Assembly (NCBI GenBank): GCA_029204225.1
Contig: CM055097.1
Location: 71,533,952 to 71,597,951 of the forward strand
Origin: Diphasiastrum complanatum
Taxonomy: Eukaryota > Streptophyta > Lycopodiopsida > Lycopodiales > Lycopodiaceae
Direction of reading: 5' to 3'
Length of the DNA: 64,000 nucleotides
How positions within the stretch are numbered: position 1 is the first letter of the stretch; each line of letters opens with the position of its first letter. The translations under genes and the position numbers were made by a program. Positions 36,355 through 48,442 of this stretch are shown here, one piece after another. Under the pieces are notes generated by a model that had not been told where the DNA came from, searched no databases, and was given only the letters and a program-made list of their open reading frames with translations.

Positions 36355-37193
36355 TGTCAAAAATGGTGAACTCCTGCAACTTTGCCGCAACATGAAAGTC
36401 AACAAGCCTTGACTCGAAGGTCAAACAATTCGCGAAGATCAAATAATTCGCGAAAGTCAACATGCCTTCAGGATGAACGAGTGATGAAGGATTCGTGAAC
36501 GATTCGCGAAGCTCAAACATGGCTCAAGGACTGCAAAGACCGCAAAGCATTGCAGGACCGCGAAAACTGCAAAGCAACGCAAAACGAAAAGAAACGAAAG
36601 GAACAAAAGGAAACGAAAGAAACAAAAGGAATGAAAAAGAATCTTTCGTGCTGCCAGCTGGCAGCTCAACGAGCTTGGAATATTAAGCTTCACGCCTAGC
36701 TGAAACGGATAGCAACAATGGAGAGTAACTGATTAGTTGATTAGCGTTAACTACTCTTGTAATTCTCTGTTTTAACTATCTTGTAAACTCCACACAGTGG
36801 AGATATAAACAATTTTTTTTTTCTCTCACGAAAAATACCAGATATACTAGATAGCAAAATATTGAGAGTGTATGTGTGAGTAGAGCATGAAAAGAAAAAG
36901 ACTAGAAATGAAATAGTTGTGCATGAAAGTCTACCAACGAGCAGAACACAGCGAAAGAGCAGAGCGTCAGGCCGCCAACGAGCGAGACATTGACGATCGC
37001 GCTCTAAAAATTAAACTGGTAATTTGATTGCTCTATTTCATGTATCTCCTTGTCTTCTGCCATCTTGTTTTCTAGAATGAAATGTGTTATGTGATGTGTA
37101 GTTGCGTGTCTAGGTTCCTGTGAGCTTCCGCGCAAAAGAAAATTCAAAAGAAACAAAATCGTTCGTGACAATGAAACGAAACTGTTCGTGACA
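36355..37193 (+). repeat. 5' LTR of the full-length copia element
   Basis: TGTC...GACA. Rich in TTCGCGAA and AAACGAAAG words (36410-36640). TGGAGATATAAACAA at about 36800 is a TATA-like box (same place in the 3' LTR at about 41580). It ends at the PBS. Confidence 0.92.
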
Positions 37194-37206
37194 TGGTATC
37201 AGAGCC
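37194..37206 (+). other. Primer-binding site, tRNA-iMet
   Basis: TGGTATCAGAGCC directly after the 5' LTR; perfect match to the copia consensus. Confidence 0.95.
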
Positions 37207-37257
37207 TATAGGTTATCACTATTGATATCTAAGTAGTGATCTTCTAGACAACACAAT

Positions 37258-38183
37258 ATGGCTACAACAATCCAAACAAGAGTGGAAATCAGCCTTGATG
37301 GCACAAACTACAAAATCTGGAAATTCAAAATCAAAACACTTCTGAAGGACGAAGGCATCTAGTCGGTGACCGAACTCTCAGAGGTGCAGCCTCCAGAGGG
37401 AGACCCGAGGAGAGCTGAATGGATTAGAAAGGATGAGCGTGCAATGGCGATCATCGTTCCATCCATCAACAAAGATCTACTCATGCAGATTAAAGACTGC
37501 GAAAGCAGCCATGTAGCATGGGAAAGATTAAAACAGAAGTATGAAGTGAGGACTGCAGCTTCAGTGATGCATCTTCACAATCAACTACAATCCATACGAT
37601 GGGATGACGACCAGTTAGATCAGCACGTTGAGAAGATCAGAACGATCTTTGCTCAACTCGTCACATCAAGACAGGATCACCAGGTCCCAGCGCCTCAACA
37701 ACTGATGTACTTCATGAAATCTCTACTGACGTCCTATCAGCCATTGAGAATGCTCATACTGAGTTTATCAGATATGACATTCGACAAAGCAGTCAGTCTT
37801 GTCGCTGATGAGAGGCTGATGAGGGACGAAAGAAGCAAGGGAAGGCCCTCTTCACGAAAGGCAAGAAAAAAAACAAGAACAAACCAAGATTTGAGAAGAC
37901 GAAGTCCTCGAATCAACAATCTTCTTCCTGTGATCACTGTCACAAACCAGGCCATATGGCCAACAAATGCTGGTTCAATCCAGCAATACCTTGCATGCAC
38001 TGCAAGAAGAAAGGGCACTCTGCGTACGATTGCAGGTTCAACCCGAAAAGAAAGAACAACGCTGAAAAGACAAACGTTGCAGAGTCACCCAAGAATGCAG
38101 ACAAAGATGATGAAGCCTTCACAATACTTGATGAAGCTTCAACGAGATACACTGAACGCGACTACGATGTAGTCATTGATTCA
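37258..38183 (+). pseudogene. Copia Gag with two CCHC zinc knuckles
   Basis: ATG at 37258 starts MATTIQTRVEISLDGTNYKI, the copia Gag N-terminus. Codon 35 is TAG (37360-37362), probably from TGG. The frame goes on through ESSHVAWERLKQKYEVRTAA, MHLHNQLQSIRWDDDQLDQH and the capsid-like UBN2 region. A frameshift near 37850 moves the rest to another frame with CDHCHKPGHMANKC (37929-37970) and CMHCKKKGHSAYDC (37992-38033), two complete C-X2-C-X4-H-X4-C knuckles that would bind element RNA. It runs into the protease. Confidence 0.9.
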
Positions 38184-38320
38184 TGAGCAACATCACACAT
38201 CACCTGCAACAAGAAGATCTTGATCGACTTTCGAGAACTCGAAAACAACATAACAATGATTCTAGGTGATGGGAGCAGACACGATGTCAAAGGCATCGGG
38301 ACTCTACAGTTGTGAACATT
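38160..38320 (+). pseudogene. Copia protease, active-site glycine codon is a stop
   Basis: DYDVVIDS is followed by TGA at 38184-38186 and then ATSHIT. The retropepsin motif is D-S-G-A-T-S-H, so the Gly codon GGA has become TGA. Downstream ILGDGSRHDVKGIGTL is the usual flap region. Without the glycine no protease is made. Confidence 0.88.
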
Positions 38321-39541
38321 GTCAGGTCAAGCAGAGCTGCCATGAGCACTCATGTGCCTACACTCAGAAAAGATCTGCTATTTGTCTCCAAGATGGCAGA
38401 TCTTGGCATTCGAGTTTTATTCGACGACAATACGTGCCGCATGATCGAGAAAACGACAAACAAGTTGCGAACGGTCGAATGCAGCGAAGGAAACCTCTAC
38501 CAGGCCAAGATAATCATCAACTCCGATAGCATATTAAATGCATTAGAAAATGAAGATCAGCTCTGGCACAGGAGGATGTATCATCTGAACATGAGGACCC
38601 TATATGACATGTGCAAGAAAGACACAGTCACAGGTCTCAAGATATCAAGGCCTGAAACTGAGTTCTGCGAAACCTGTCAAAAAGTCAAGCAACATCGAAA
38701 TCCATTCACACATGAGGGGAGAAGAGCCAAGAAAATTTTTGAGCTCGTCCACTCTGATGTGTGTGGACCGATGAAAATGGATTCGCTCTCAAGATCGAGG
38801 TACTTCTTGACATTCATAGATGACTACAGCCGGATGACTACGATCTAGAAGTTCGTGGCATTCGCAGAGAGATACACCTCAAAGAAGATACAGATCATCA
38901 GATTTGACAACGAAGGTGAGTACAAGAGCAAAGAATTTTCAAAATTCTGCCAAGAACGGGAGATCGAGCATCAGTTCACACCTGCGTACATGCCAGAATA
39001 TAATGGTGTCACAAAAAGAAGAAACAGAACGCTGGTCGAAGGAGCCAGATGCATGATGGCACAGGCTCAGTTGCCAAGTCAATTCTGGACTGAGGCAATA
39101 GCTACAGTTGTACGTCTGCAGAACAGATCAACAATGACAGCGCTGGCAGACAAGACACCGTACGAAATGTGGACAGGTAGAAAGCCTGATCTATCATACG
39201 TACGTGTGTTCGGATGTGCAGCATACAAGCACATTCCAAAAGAAAAAAAAATCAAGCTCAATGATAAATCGGAACAAACGATCATGGTTGGGTACTCAAA
39301 CAGAACACAAGTGTACAGGCTCTACAAGCCAACCACGAAAAAGGTTGTTTCGAGCAGAGATGTGAAGTTTGATGAGTCCACATTCCTTGGACTAAAAGAT
39401 GAAAGAGGCCATGAGATCTTCACACTGCTGCCAATTCAAGAGGGAGATCAAGGAAAGACGTCAAATTTGAATGTTGAGCCACTGACTCCAGAGCAGCAGG
39501 AAGCAGAGGATCAACCCCACGAACAAGAAACGTTCGAGTAG
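38312..39541 (+). pseudogene. Copia integrase, one internal stop
   Basis: VPTLRKDLLFVSKMADLG and LWHRRMYHLNMRTLYDMCKK (GAG-pre-integrase; the HHCC zinc region closes with FCETCQKVK). Then core ELVHSDVCGPMKM (first D), RFDNEGEYKSKEF (second acidic block) and YMPEYNGVTKRRNRTLVEGA, where the family consensus is PQQNGVAERRNRT. A TAG at 38846-38848 interrupts the core at about the seventh residue after DDYSRM. The C-terminal VFGCAAYKHIPKEKKIKL and VVSSRDVKFDESTF parts are intact to the TAG at 39539. Confidence 0.9.
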
Positions 39542-39699
39542 CGATGAAACAAACCCAGAAGATCAACAAGACAAAGACGACCTCCAGACCGATACACTGA
39601 CAATCTTCAGTGGAGTGAAGACACCCAATTCAAGTACTGCAGCTTCACTGAAGAGCCAACGCATATCAAGAAGCTGTCCAGAGTCCAAAGGGAGAATTC

Positions 39700-40520
39700 T
39701 AGAAGCAGGCAATGTCAGAGGAGATCGAGTCGATGAGGCGAAACAAGGCATGCACACTAGAGCCATTGCAAGAAAACAGAAAAATCGTCGACTGCAAGTG
39801 GGTATATAAGAAGAAAATGAAATCAGATGACACCGTTGGCCATTACAAGTCAAGGCTTGTCATGAAGGGCTACACACAGAGATATGGTGTTGACTATTTC
39901 AACACATATTCGTCGATGGTCAAGATGACAAGCATACGACTACTCCTTGCATATGCCACACAACACAATCTGGAAATTCACCAGATTGATGTGAAAACAG
40001 CCTTTCTCCATGGAGATCTAAAGGAGGAAATCTTCATGAAGCAGCTTGAAGGTTTTGAAGACCCCGACAATCGACAATATGTCTGTCGATTGCAGAGATG
40101 CATCTATGGTCTAAAACATGCATCACGAGCTCGGTATAAGAAGTTCGATAGTCTTCTGAAACCGGACTGTAATGTCTACATAAAAAGAGTAGGAGAAGAT
40201 TTTGTGATATTGACCATCTTCGTGGATGATTCTCTCATGATAGGTAACTCCTTGAAGCTAATCGAGGACACGAAGAGTCATATTTTTTAAAATTATGAAA
40301 TCATAGATCTAGGAGAAGCAAGAAAATGCCTCGGGCTGGAGATCAGAAGAGATCGAACAAAGGGCGAAATGCACTTGAGTCAGTCTGAATATGCCAGAAA
40401 GGTGCTCAAGCAGTATAAGATAATGGACTGCAAGAAAAAGGCCACACCAATGATAGTTGGAGCCAAGCCGACGAAGCAGGATCGCCCAAAATTGGAAGAG
40501 GAAGAATAGAAAATGGCAGA
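39700..40520 (+). pseudogene. Copia reverse transcriptase
   Basis: MSEEIESMRRNKACTLEPL, WVYKKKMKSDDTVGHYKSRL, GVDYFNTYSSMVKMTSIRLL, IHQIDVKTAFLHGDLKEEIF, CIYGLKHASRARYKKF and FVDDSLMIG are the ordered copia RT blocks. The active site is FVDD where YVDD is usual. Stops fall at about 40288 (after KSHIF) and 40507. The segment between the integrase stop and 39700 has no open frame. Not functional. Confidence 0.9.
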
Positions 40521-41160
40521 TAAACCCTACCAAAATTTAATCGGTAGTCTGATGTGCCTCACAATTTGTACTGGACCCGATTTAGCTTTCTTTGTTTATA
40601 ATTTAAGCCAATTCTCTTCCAATTCTGACCTGACACATTGGCAAATGGAAAAACGAATCCTACAGTATCTGAAAGGTACCCAAAATATGAGATTTGCCTA
40701 CAGAGCTGAAAACAAAAGAAATGGATTCGAGCTGGCTGGACGAGCTGCAAAGATGACAACAAGTCCATAATTGGAGGATGTACCATAGTGTGCGGAGCTG
40801 CAATCAGCTGGATATTGCGAAGCTGAATACGTTGCAGCTTCAAAGGTGGCGAACGAGGTAGTGTGGTTATAAATGATGCTGGAGGCAATCGGGATACCAC
40901 AGGGAGGACCATGCACGATGATAATGGACTCTCAGAGTGCCATTTATCTGTCCCATGATCATGTCTTCCATTCAAAGACGAAACACATACCTCTGAAGTA
41001 CCATCACATTCGAGATTTAATCTCAAAAGGAGAGCTCCAGGTCCAGTATATAAAATTTGAAGACATGATTGCAGATCTGCTAATGAAGCCGCCCGACAAG
41101 CCACTCTTCGCCAAGCAAAGAAAGGCAATTGGATTAAACATGCAAAGTTGCAAGGTTCAA
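40513..41160 (+). pseudogene. Copia RNase H with internal deletion
   Basis: PYQNLIGSLMCLTICTGPDL and HWQMEKRILQYLKGTQNMRF lead into RNase H. Part of the SYSDADWA...SGG...W..KKQ..VA block is missing: one reads LAGRAAKMTTSP, stops, then directly YCEAEYVAASKVANEVVWL, showing a deletion at about 40815. The tail SAIYLSHDHVFHSKTKHIPL, YIKFEDMIADLLMKPPDKPL and FAKQRKAIGL closes Pol. Confidence 0.88.
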
Positions 41161-41167
41161 GAGGGAG

Positions 41168-41969
41168 TGTCAGAAATGGTGAACTTCTGCAACTTTGCCG
41201 CAACACGAAAGTCAACGAGAATTGAATCGAAGGTCGAACGATTCACGAAGATCAAACAATTCGCGAAAGTCAATGTGCCTTCAGGACGAACGAGTGATGA
41301 AAAATTTTTGAACGATTCGCGAAACTCAAACATGCCTCCAAGACTGCAAAAATCGTAAAGCAACGCAAAACAAAAAGAAACGAAAAAAAACGAAAGGAAA
41401 CGAAAGAAACGAAAAGGAATCTTTCGCGCTGTCAGTTGGCAGCTCAACGGGCTTGGAGTGTCAAGCTTCACGCCCAGCTGAAACAGATAGCAACAACGGA
41501 GAGTAACTGATTAGTTGATTAGCGCTAACTACTCTTGTAATTCTCTGTTTTAACTATCTTGTAAACTCCACACAGTGGAGATATAAACTATTTTTCTGTC
41601 TCTCACAAAAAATACCAGATATACTAGATAGCAAGATACCAAGAGTGTGTGCATGAGTAGAGCAGGAAAAGAAAAGACTAGAAACAAAATAGTTGTGCAT
41701 GAAAGTCTGCCAACGAGCAAAACACAGCGAAAGAGTACAACTTCAGGCCGCCAACGAGTGAGACACTGACGATCTCGCTCTACAAATTAAACTGATAATT
41801 TGATTGCTCTATTTTGTGCATCTCCTTGTCTTGTGCCATCTTGTTTGCTAAAATGAAATGTGTTATGTGATGTGTAGTCACATGTCTAGGTTCTTGTGAG
41901 CTTCCGCGCAAAAGAAAATTTAAAAGAAACAAAATCGTTCGTGACAACAAAACAAAACTGTTCGCGACA
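41168..41969 (+). repeat. 3' LTR of the full-length copia element
   Basis: TGTCAGAAATGG...GACA, 802 bp, preceded by AAGAGGGAG. It differs from the 5' LTR by scattered substitutions and short indels, including several C-to-T and G-to-A changes. Confidence 0.93.
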
Positions 41970-42003
41970 TCGAAGACTTCGGACAAGTCGAGTCGATTGG
42001 CTT

Positions 42004-42549
42004 TGTAAAGACCCTAAAGGGTTGCCTTCCTGTCTGTTCTGTGCTGATTTGTTCTTTGGGTTCAGGCGGCAATCCATGGTTGCGTGACCCTTCTCCTAAG
42101 ATGAGGATAGGAGAACACAATAAGAGAAACTATGGAGCCAAACCGCCCAACCAATCCTAGATCAAAACTGGATCTAGCCCCCAAGCCATGCCATGTGAAG
42201 CAAGAGGAAAAGAGAGAAACTGGTAACCTAAATCCATTACGTCGACAGGAGAATCCCTACCTCATTATATATAGAGTAGAGTCTTGTGCATGAAACCATG
42301 CGACCCCCATGTAGGTCAACTATAAATAGATCACATCTCTTCATGCAGTCCTCCTGCCTATATCCGTCACATAGACATGCAATACTCCATATGTATCAAT
42401 TAGAGTGTCTGGGTCCTCTCAAGGTTATTAGTCACAAACTGGCCTTGACATGGAATTAAATCACGGCGTGACCAACAATCTCGAACACTGGAGGGCCGGT
42501 CTACCATATTAGGACTATTCCAGGTCCTTAACCGAATATGGCCATAGCA
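42004..42549 (-). repeat. 3' LTR of the LARD element
   Basis: 546 bp. Carries about 70 bp (42020-42095) absent from the other LTR, otherwise close to it. TATA-like TATATATAATGAGG on the minus strand at about 42275. Confidence 0.92.
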
Positions 42550-45500
42550 ATTTTCTCTCCTTAAACTAATTCTATCCTTAGAAGCCCCTCGAGACATGAA
42601 AAAATTATAGGAACAGTTCTTTTAACTTTCAATATTAACCGAGAAAATCATTATCTTTAGTTTGAATATCATACCAAACAAGTACTCAAAGAAAAACTGT
42701 TTTCAATCATTAATCTATGCTCATGAGTACAAACTCTGGTTTAAAAAAGTACACTAAGAGATATATTTTCTCAACTAGATTACACTCAACACAAGTTAGT
42801 AACATCACCTTCATGTAAAACACTTACATGAACCAACTGAGTGAAATATTACCTAACTTAGGAGATTAAAGTTAAAGAAAAAATAATAATAATAATTACA
42901 GTCTGAAATCATCCACAAACTCTGGCAAACAATTCATAAAAAACTTCCAAGTACAACTATTCTCAGAATCTAATTCTAAGATATGATAATTCATTTAACT
43001 AGAATCTCTAGGAGAATCATTAAGACATAGAATGATTAAAACTCTACTCTGAGTATCTCGGATACTCTTGAGTCAAATGCACATGTTTCTAGTATCAAAT
43101 GCAAAAAAATAGCACCCATTCATCTCAATAGATTTGTATGTCCCCTTTAATAACTGGAGATCCAATCAAAAGAAAAAACTGTACTCAAGTATATGTAGAC
43201 CATAAACTGTAGTAGAATAGCATCCACTAGACTAATTAAATTCTCCATAAATAAAATACTTATCTTGTGAGAATGTTTGTGATACTGGAGTAGAGAGATT
43301 CAAAATACGGATATGGATTCTTACTCAAATAATAGATCAAGAATTAATCATCACACTTAAGAATCATCACAATTGCAAATAATCCTCTGACAATAATTAA
43401 GTATCTATTTATGATCTGTCAATCATAAATATTTAGATTCATATGATTCGTCAATCATAATTTTTTGGAATCCAAAATCATACTTAATCATTAACAGGAT
43501 ACTAGAGTTTATGTCCTACATAACTCAAGAAATGTAAGAATCATTCCAAAATCTTTCCACTAAAAAAATATTGGATTTAGGAATATTCTTCAAACATGAT
43601 TCTTTAACAGAAGTGCAAGATTCAAGGTTTATAAGCCATTGATAATTAAAGACTGAATGCATACCAAAATGACAATCATTTCCAACTACAAAAACTTTAG
43701 ATTACAATCTAGAATCAAATCTAGGTACCCAAAGTCCTGCTGAATATCAATTCAGATATTATTCTTGGATTCATTATGATTTGTTATCCAATTGAGCGCT
43801 CTGGGATACAACCACTAATGAGCTGAGTCTATTCCTTAACTAAGGAATACTCTATCCCAAGAATATTGTATATCCAATGCACATAATTTTAACTGATGAA
43901 CCGAAATGATTCACTAATCATGTGAAATCAAAACCATTAGTTTTTGGTGAATCCACATCACACTAATCATTTCACCAATTAACTTCACTCTGGAACTCAA
44001 GTTAATTGCCAATGATTCAGAAATCTCAAATGTCTAGGTGAAGAATTCAATTATACTAGTATGACACCACATTTAGATCCTTATCCAAATCATTTATAAG
44101 TTAATCCATTAATCTTCCACACAAAGATTTATTAACTCTACAAGTATCTGTCAACAAACAATACTTGATCATACGTCTATGTTCACCGACTAGGTTAAGT
44201 GCACCAAATCACCCTAGTAACCAGGAATACACAGTAGATTCATACAAGATTAATCGTGCACATATGTGAATAATCTCACTATGACCCAATACATAAACAC
44301 ATTTTTTATCTCACAGATTCTTCTAGAATCCACACTCACATATCTCATTGAGAGATCTTGTAACTCAGCTACAAAAGATTTTCTATTTCTCATGAGTGAA
44401 TACCATATCTGAAAAATCTGTGAGACGAATAACATTCACTCTCAACAGTTTTCCAATCCCACTTACCTCTAATTACATAATTTCTCCCACTAAATCAACC
44501 TCTCTCAGATCCTAGTACTTAAACTAGGATTAGGTTGACCCAATATAGAACTCTCAGACTTAAATTCTGATCAAACTTACTTCTATTCCAATCAAAATGG
44601 AATTAATAACCTTTGATCTTTTACTACACTACTTATAGATAATGATTCAAATTTCAAACATGTTCTAGCTCCAGATTGTCCACATAATCCCTAGAGTAAG
44701 TCCTCTTTTTCGAAAAGTTCCAATAAGGTATCTTACTCTGAATCTATCCGAAATTACTTTCAGACCAAATCTCATTTCTATACCACAGTTGGTTCTCTTC
44801 CAAAAACTATGCAACCTATAGATTCCCAAATAGAATTATATCCCACCACTTCACCCCTCCTTTTAAAGAATTTATAAATTTCAATAAAAGTTAACTGGAA
44901 AGATGATATATAAAAATATCTAAATCCAAGAAAAGTAAAAAATAAGTGCTTCCACTAAAGGATTTACTCTATTACAATCAAGACTTTTTTCTCAAATATT
45001 TTCAACTTGTGACAGTACAATCATTTGAAACCTATTTATGCACAGAGATATTCTAGATTTAAGAAATTGAAACACTTTAACCTTAGAATTTATCTAAATT
45101 CCAAGTCCATTCCTACAAGTAGTAATTTATATGACATAACAGTCTTTTAGAAGAAAAATTCATGCTGGAAAGAATTCATATAAACTAGTTTGATGTCTTA
45201 TATTCGAAAAATTACTAAGGAGTAAAGGATTAATTAAGTAAGCGAGAAATAGATTTGAGGGCCTCTGATTTTGTAAATAATGAGATACCACATTGGGATC
45301 TAGATTAAACCTCAAAATTTTCCAAAATACCCCACATTTGCTCAAACGGTTTTCTTTTTCCCATATCGCGACTAGGTACTAAAATACATCATTGATTATC
45401 AGATCTTTACAATCCTAGAATTTTCTTTTCAAAATTACTGATGTCCCATACCATCAGCTTTTCCTTCCAGTTTACCCTTAACCGCCTTATCTGATATTCT

Positions 45501-48429
45501 AGAGATCCATTGATCATCTAGTTGTCCTATAATCCATATAAGATATCATCTCTTGCTCCCAACACTGGAGAATCCATTTATTTGGATGATTTGCATGCCT
45601 ATCAGATGGATACCACAGTCCACACCTGATCTTGTGACCTAAACAAAAGAACTAACATGGTTCAATATTACATTCTGATCCTTCCAGGTTAATGATAAGC
45701 TTCGAATCCCCATGGATCCAAGAGCATTAACTCTAGGGACAAGCTTCTACCAATTAACGGATCCAATGTAATCCATGTATCAGGTTCTTACTTCTAACAT
45801 CACAATTGACATCCAAACTTGTGGATAACTCAATAGTTATAGTGATATTTATTATGAATTCAACTTAATCCAGAAAATTAATATCCAGTATTAAGTAATT
45901 ATTTACTGGGATTACCAAAATCCTAACTGCAAAATACATTTCCCAATCACACTTACTACCACTGATGTCTACTCTTCTTCCCTCCTTAGAATTTTCAATT
46001 CCCTAAAAATCTATTCCAGCTAAGGTACTAAGAAGACGTTATGACATTAGTAAATGTTTAAAATTTATTACTGTAGGAAAAAGCCTGAAACAATTTCATT
46101 TCTATCCTATACCCGGGCTGAATTACCGATATATAAAAATCAACTATTAGTATAAAAACAGACTTAGTCTGATCCTTTGCATATCATTCACCATAGGATT
46201 TAACTGGAAATGAAATCAGTTTTATACTTTTGATCAATTTCTATCAATTACAAATTCTCCAATAAAATTGGACTGTTTCTTTTTTTTATTGACTGGTTTG
46301 GCATTACTCTGTCATTATTAACAAACTATCCAAACTTAAAATACGAAATAACATGAATGGAAATCCTACCAATAGGATTTTGGAAATTCTTAAACAAGAT
46401 TCCACAAATCGGATAAAGAGTTCTATCCTCACTCATATTATCTGGTCATTTCATATTGTTTGACGGTTTTAAAATCAATTTTGACGAGTATCTTTTGTAC
46501 AAACGTTAACTTGTCCCATTTCTAATGATTAATATCAACTTGAAATATACAAGACACTTGTAACCCATTCCAAATTTTAAGTAAACTTGAAATTCAATAA
46601 AAAAGAAAAAATAATTTACTTTTAATCTGGGAAGAACTTAGCTTCCAAAGTTTAGTCACCACCAAACACAGTACCAGAAAAACTAAATTTTCTTTCACTG
46701 GGTACCGTTTTGGAAAGGTGACCCATGAAAAATGAATATCTTAATGTCATCCTAAATCTATGAACCAATTCATAGATACCTATTAAGATAGCAAATTTGT
46801 TCTTCCAACATTTCCTGGGTTGATTATTTTTAAAACCGAAAACCTTATTCTCAATTGTTTGATTTAAGCAGATTTTCCAAAATCTTCCTCCTAGACCCAT
46901 ATACAGGTTTCACTCATGGTTATTAACTATTAGGCTTAGTCGTTTTTCATGCGATTACCAGAAGAGTAAATTTAGAGTAACCAGTGAATAAATATCCACT
47001 CTCATGCAAAAAAAACTCTTCTCGCATGTAAACCAAGACAAGGTCCACCTAGCCCCTACAAGGGTTTACACCGGTAACACACATGAAGGGTCTTGCATAA
47101 AATGCAAACCATTAGAGGCCAAACAAGAAAAATTAAAAAATTATCCAACTCCTTACAAGGTTTTTCAAGAAAATTCCACCCTTGTCCCAATTTTTTTTTC
47201 AAGGGTTTCAAGTAACCCTCCCGTAGGGTTTCTCAACTAGAAAATTTAGTTTCACTTCTTGTGGCGGCTACAGCCGCGATGGACAGCAGCTTGCTAGTGC
47301 ATCTCCTCAGCCTTCCAGGCGTGTTTATACAGAAGGAACAGTAGACAACAGCTGCCACAGGCTTCAAACACTCTACCCTGAACTTCCATGGATAGCGTGA
47401 ATAACCCTACACAATACTGCTGAAAATTATTTTCAGATGCAGGTATCTGATCCACCTACATGAAAACTGTGTAGCTGGAGCAGTTCAAGAAGAATCCAAC
47501 AAAAGGAACATCGATTTACAGGGAGCGCCTTCAAGAAGGAGTTGGCTTCTAAGGTTATCCAAAATAGTTATCCTCATTTTCTGGAACCCAAGAGGTTTAC
47601 CCATCACTTCCTAAAGCAAAAGCATAGATTCAAAATCATGTTGACATGATCTATCTGTATCCCAAGACAAGGGAGAAATCTAGCCTGGAGCAGGTAGAAA
47701 CCTCAGGAATTTTCTAAGCTTCTTATGCTGCAAAAAGTTTGAAAAACCACGACTTCCATCTATGTTACTAACTGCAAGCTCATTAGCAGGTTACCAACCA
47801 TCTAGCTTCAATAAGCTTCTTCAGGGAGCTGATTTCTCATCTTTTTTACCAGGCAGACCAGTATTCTGCTCAACAATTCATTAGAAGATTAACTGCACTT
47901 TCCATCAATGTTCTTGAACATGCAAGTTTGACAGAAGATTATAGAAAAAATTACTAACCCTCACATACATTTACTGGAATCTTTTTTTTAGTTATTAACA
48001 GTCCATATATGCTGGATAAATTGAATTTGCTTCAACCTATCTATGAACAAACTAGGAACACGATTTAGAACATTATGGGTTATGCATGCATCCAATTTAT
48101 TAACCAAACAGAATACAACCATAAAATAAGCAACTGGATCCATTCTAAGAGATTCTACTACATCACTTGAAAGCTTCATCAAGAAATCTAGAAATACTAA
48201 TGAATTCATCCTAATTATTAGCATATTTAACGGAATCATTCCCATAAAAGAGCTTACTATCAACAATTCCAAAAAACTTGCTTCAAAGCTGAAATTAGTG
48301 AATCAATAATCACACTTCTCTTGAGAATTCAGCACACTCCTAATCCGAGACACAAATCCAAGCGCTTCTACCTTCCAAGTCCGATGGAGGGCTTGATTCT
48401 TCCCCTATCCAAGACCGCATCTTAGCCAG
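42550..48429 (-). other. LARD interior without coding
   Basis: AT-rich and pyrimidine-skewed on the plus strand. All open frames are short, scattered over six frames and without motif. The stretch 42550-42800 has a diverged relative at 30970-31300. Presumed structural/packaging RNA. Confidence 0.8.
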
Positions 48430-48441
48430 GCTCTGATACCA
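48430..48441 (-). other. Primer-binding site of the LARD element
   Basis: Perfect TGGTATCAGAGC on the minus strand, one base from the LTR. This proves LTR-retrotransposon origin despite the lack of coding. Confidence 0.95.
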
Positions 48442-48442
48442 A

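Larger units (their letters stand above)
36355..41969 (+). mobile_element. Full-length Ty1-copia retrotransposon, TSD TCGAA
   Basis: 5615 bp with LTRs at 36355-37193 and 41168-41969, both opening TGTCA and closing GACA. PBS at 37194, gag-pol between, a purine tract (AAGAGGGAG) before the 3' LTR, and the perfect 5-bp duplication TCGAA at 36350-36354 and 41970-41974. Several stops and an RNase H deletion make it non-functional as it stands. The LTRs are close in sequence but differ in length (839 versus 802 bp). Confidence 0.95.
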
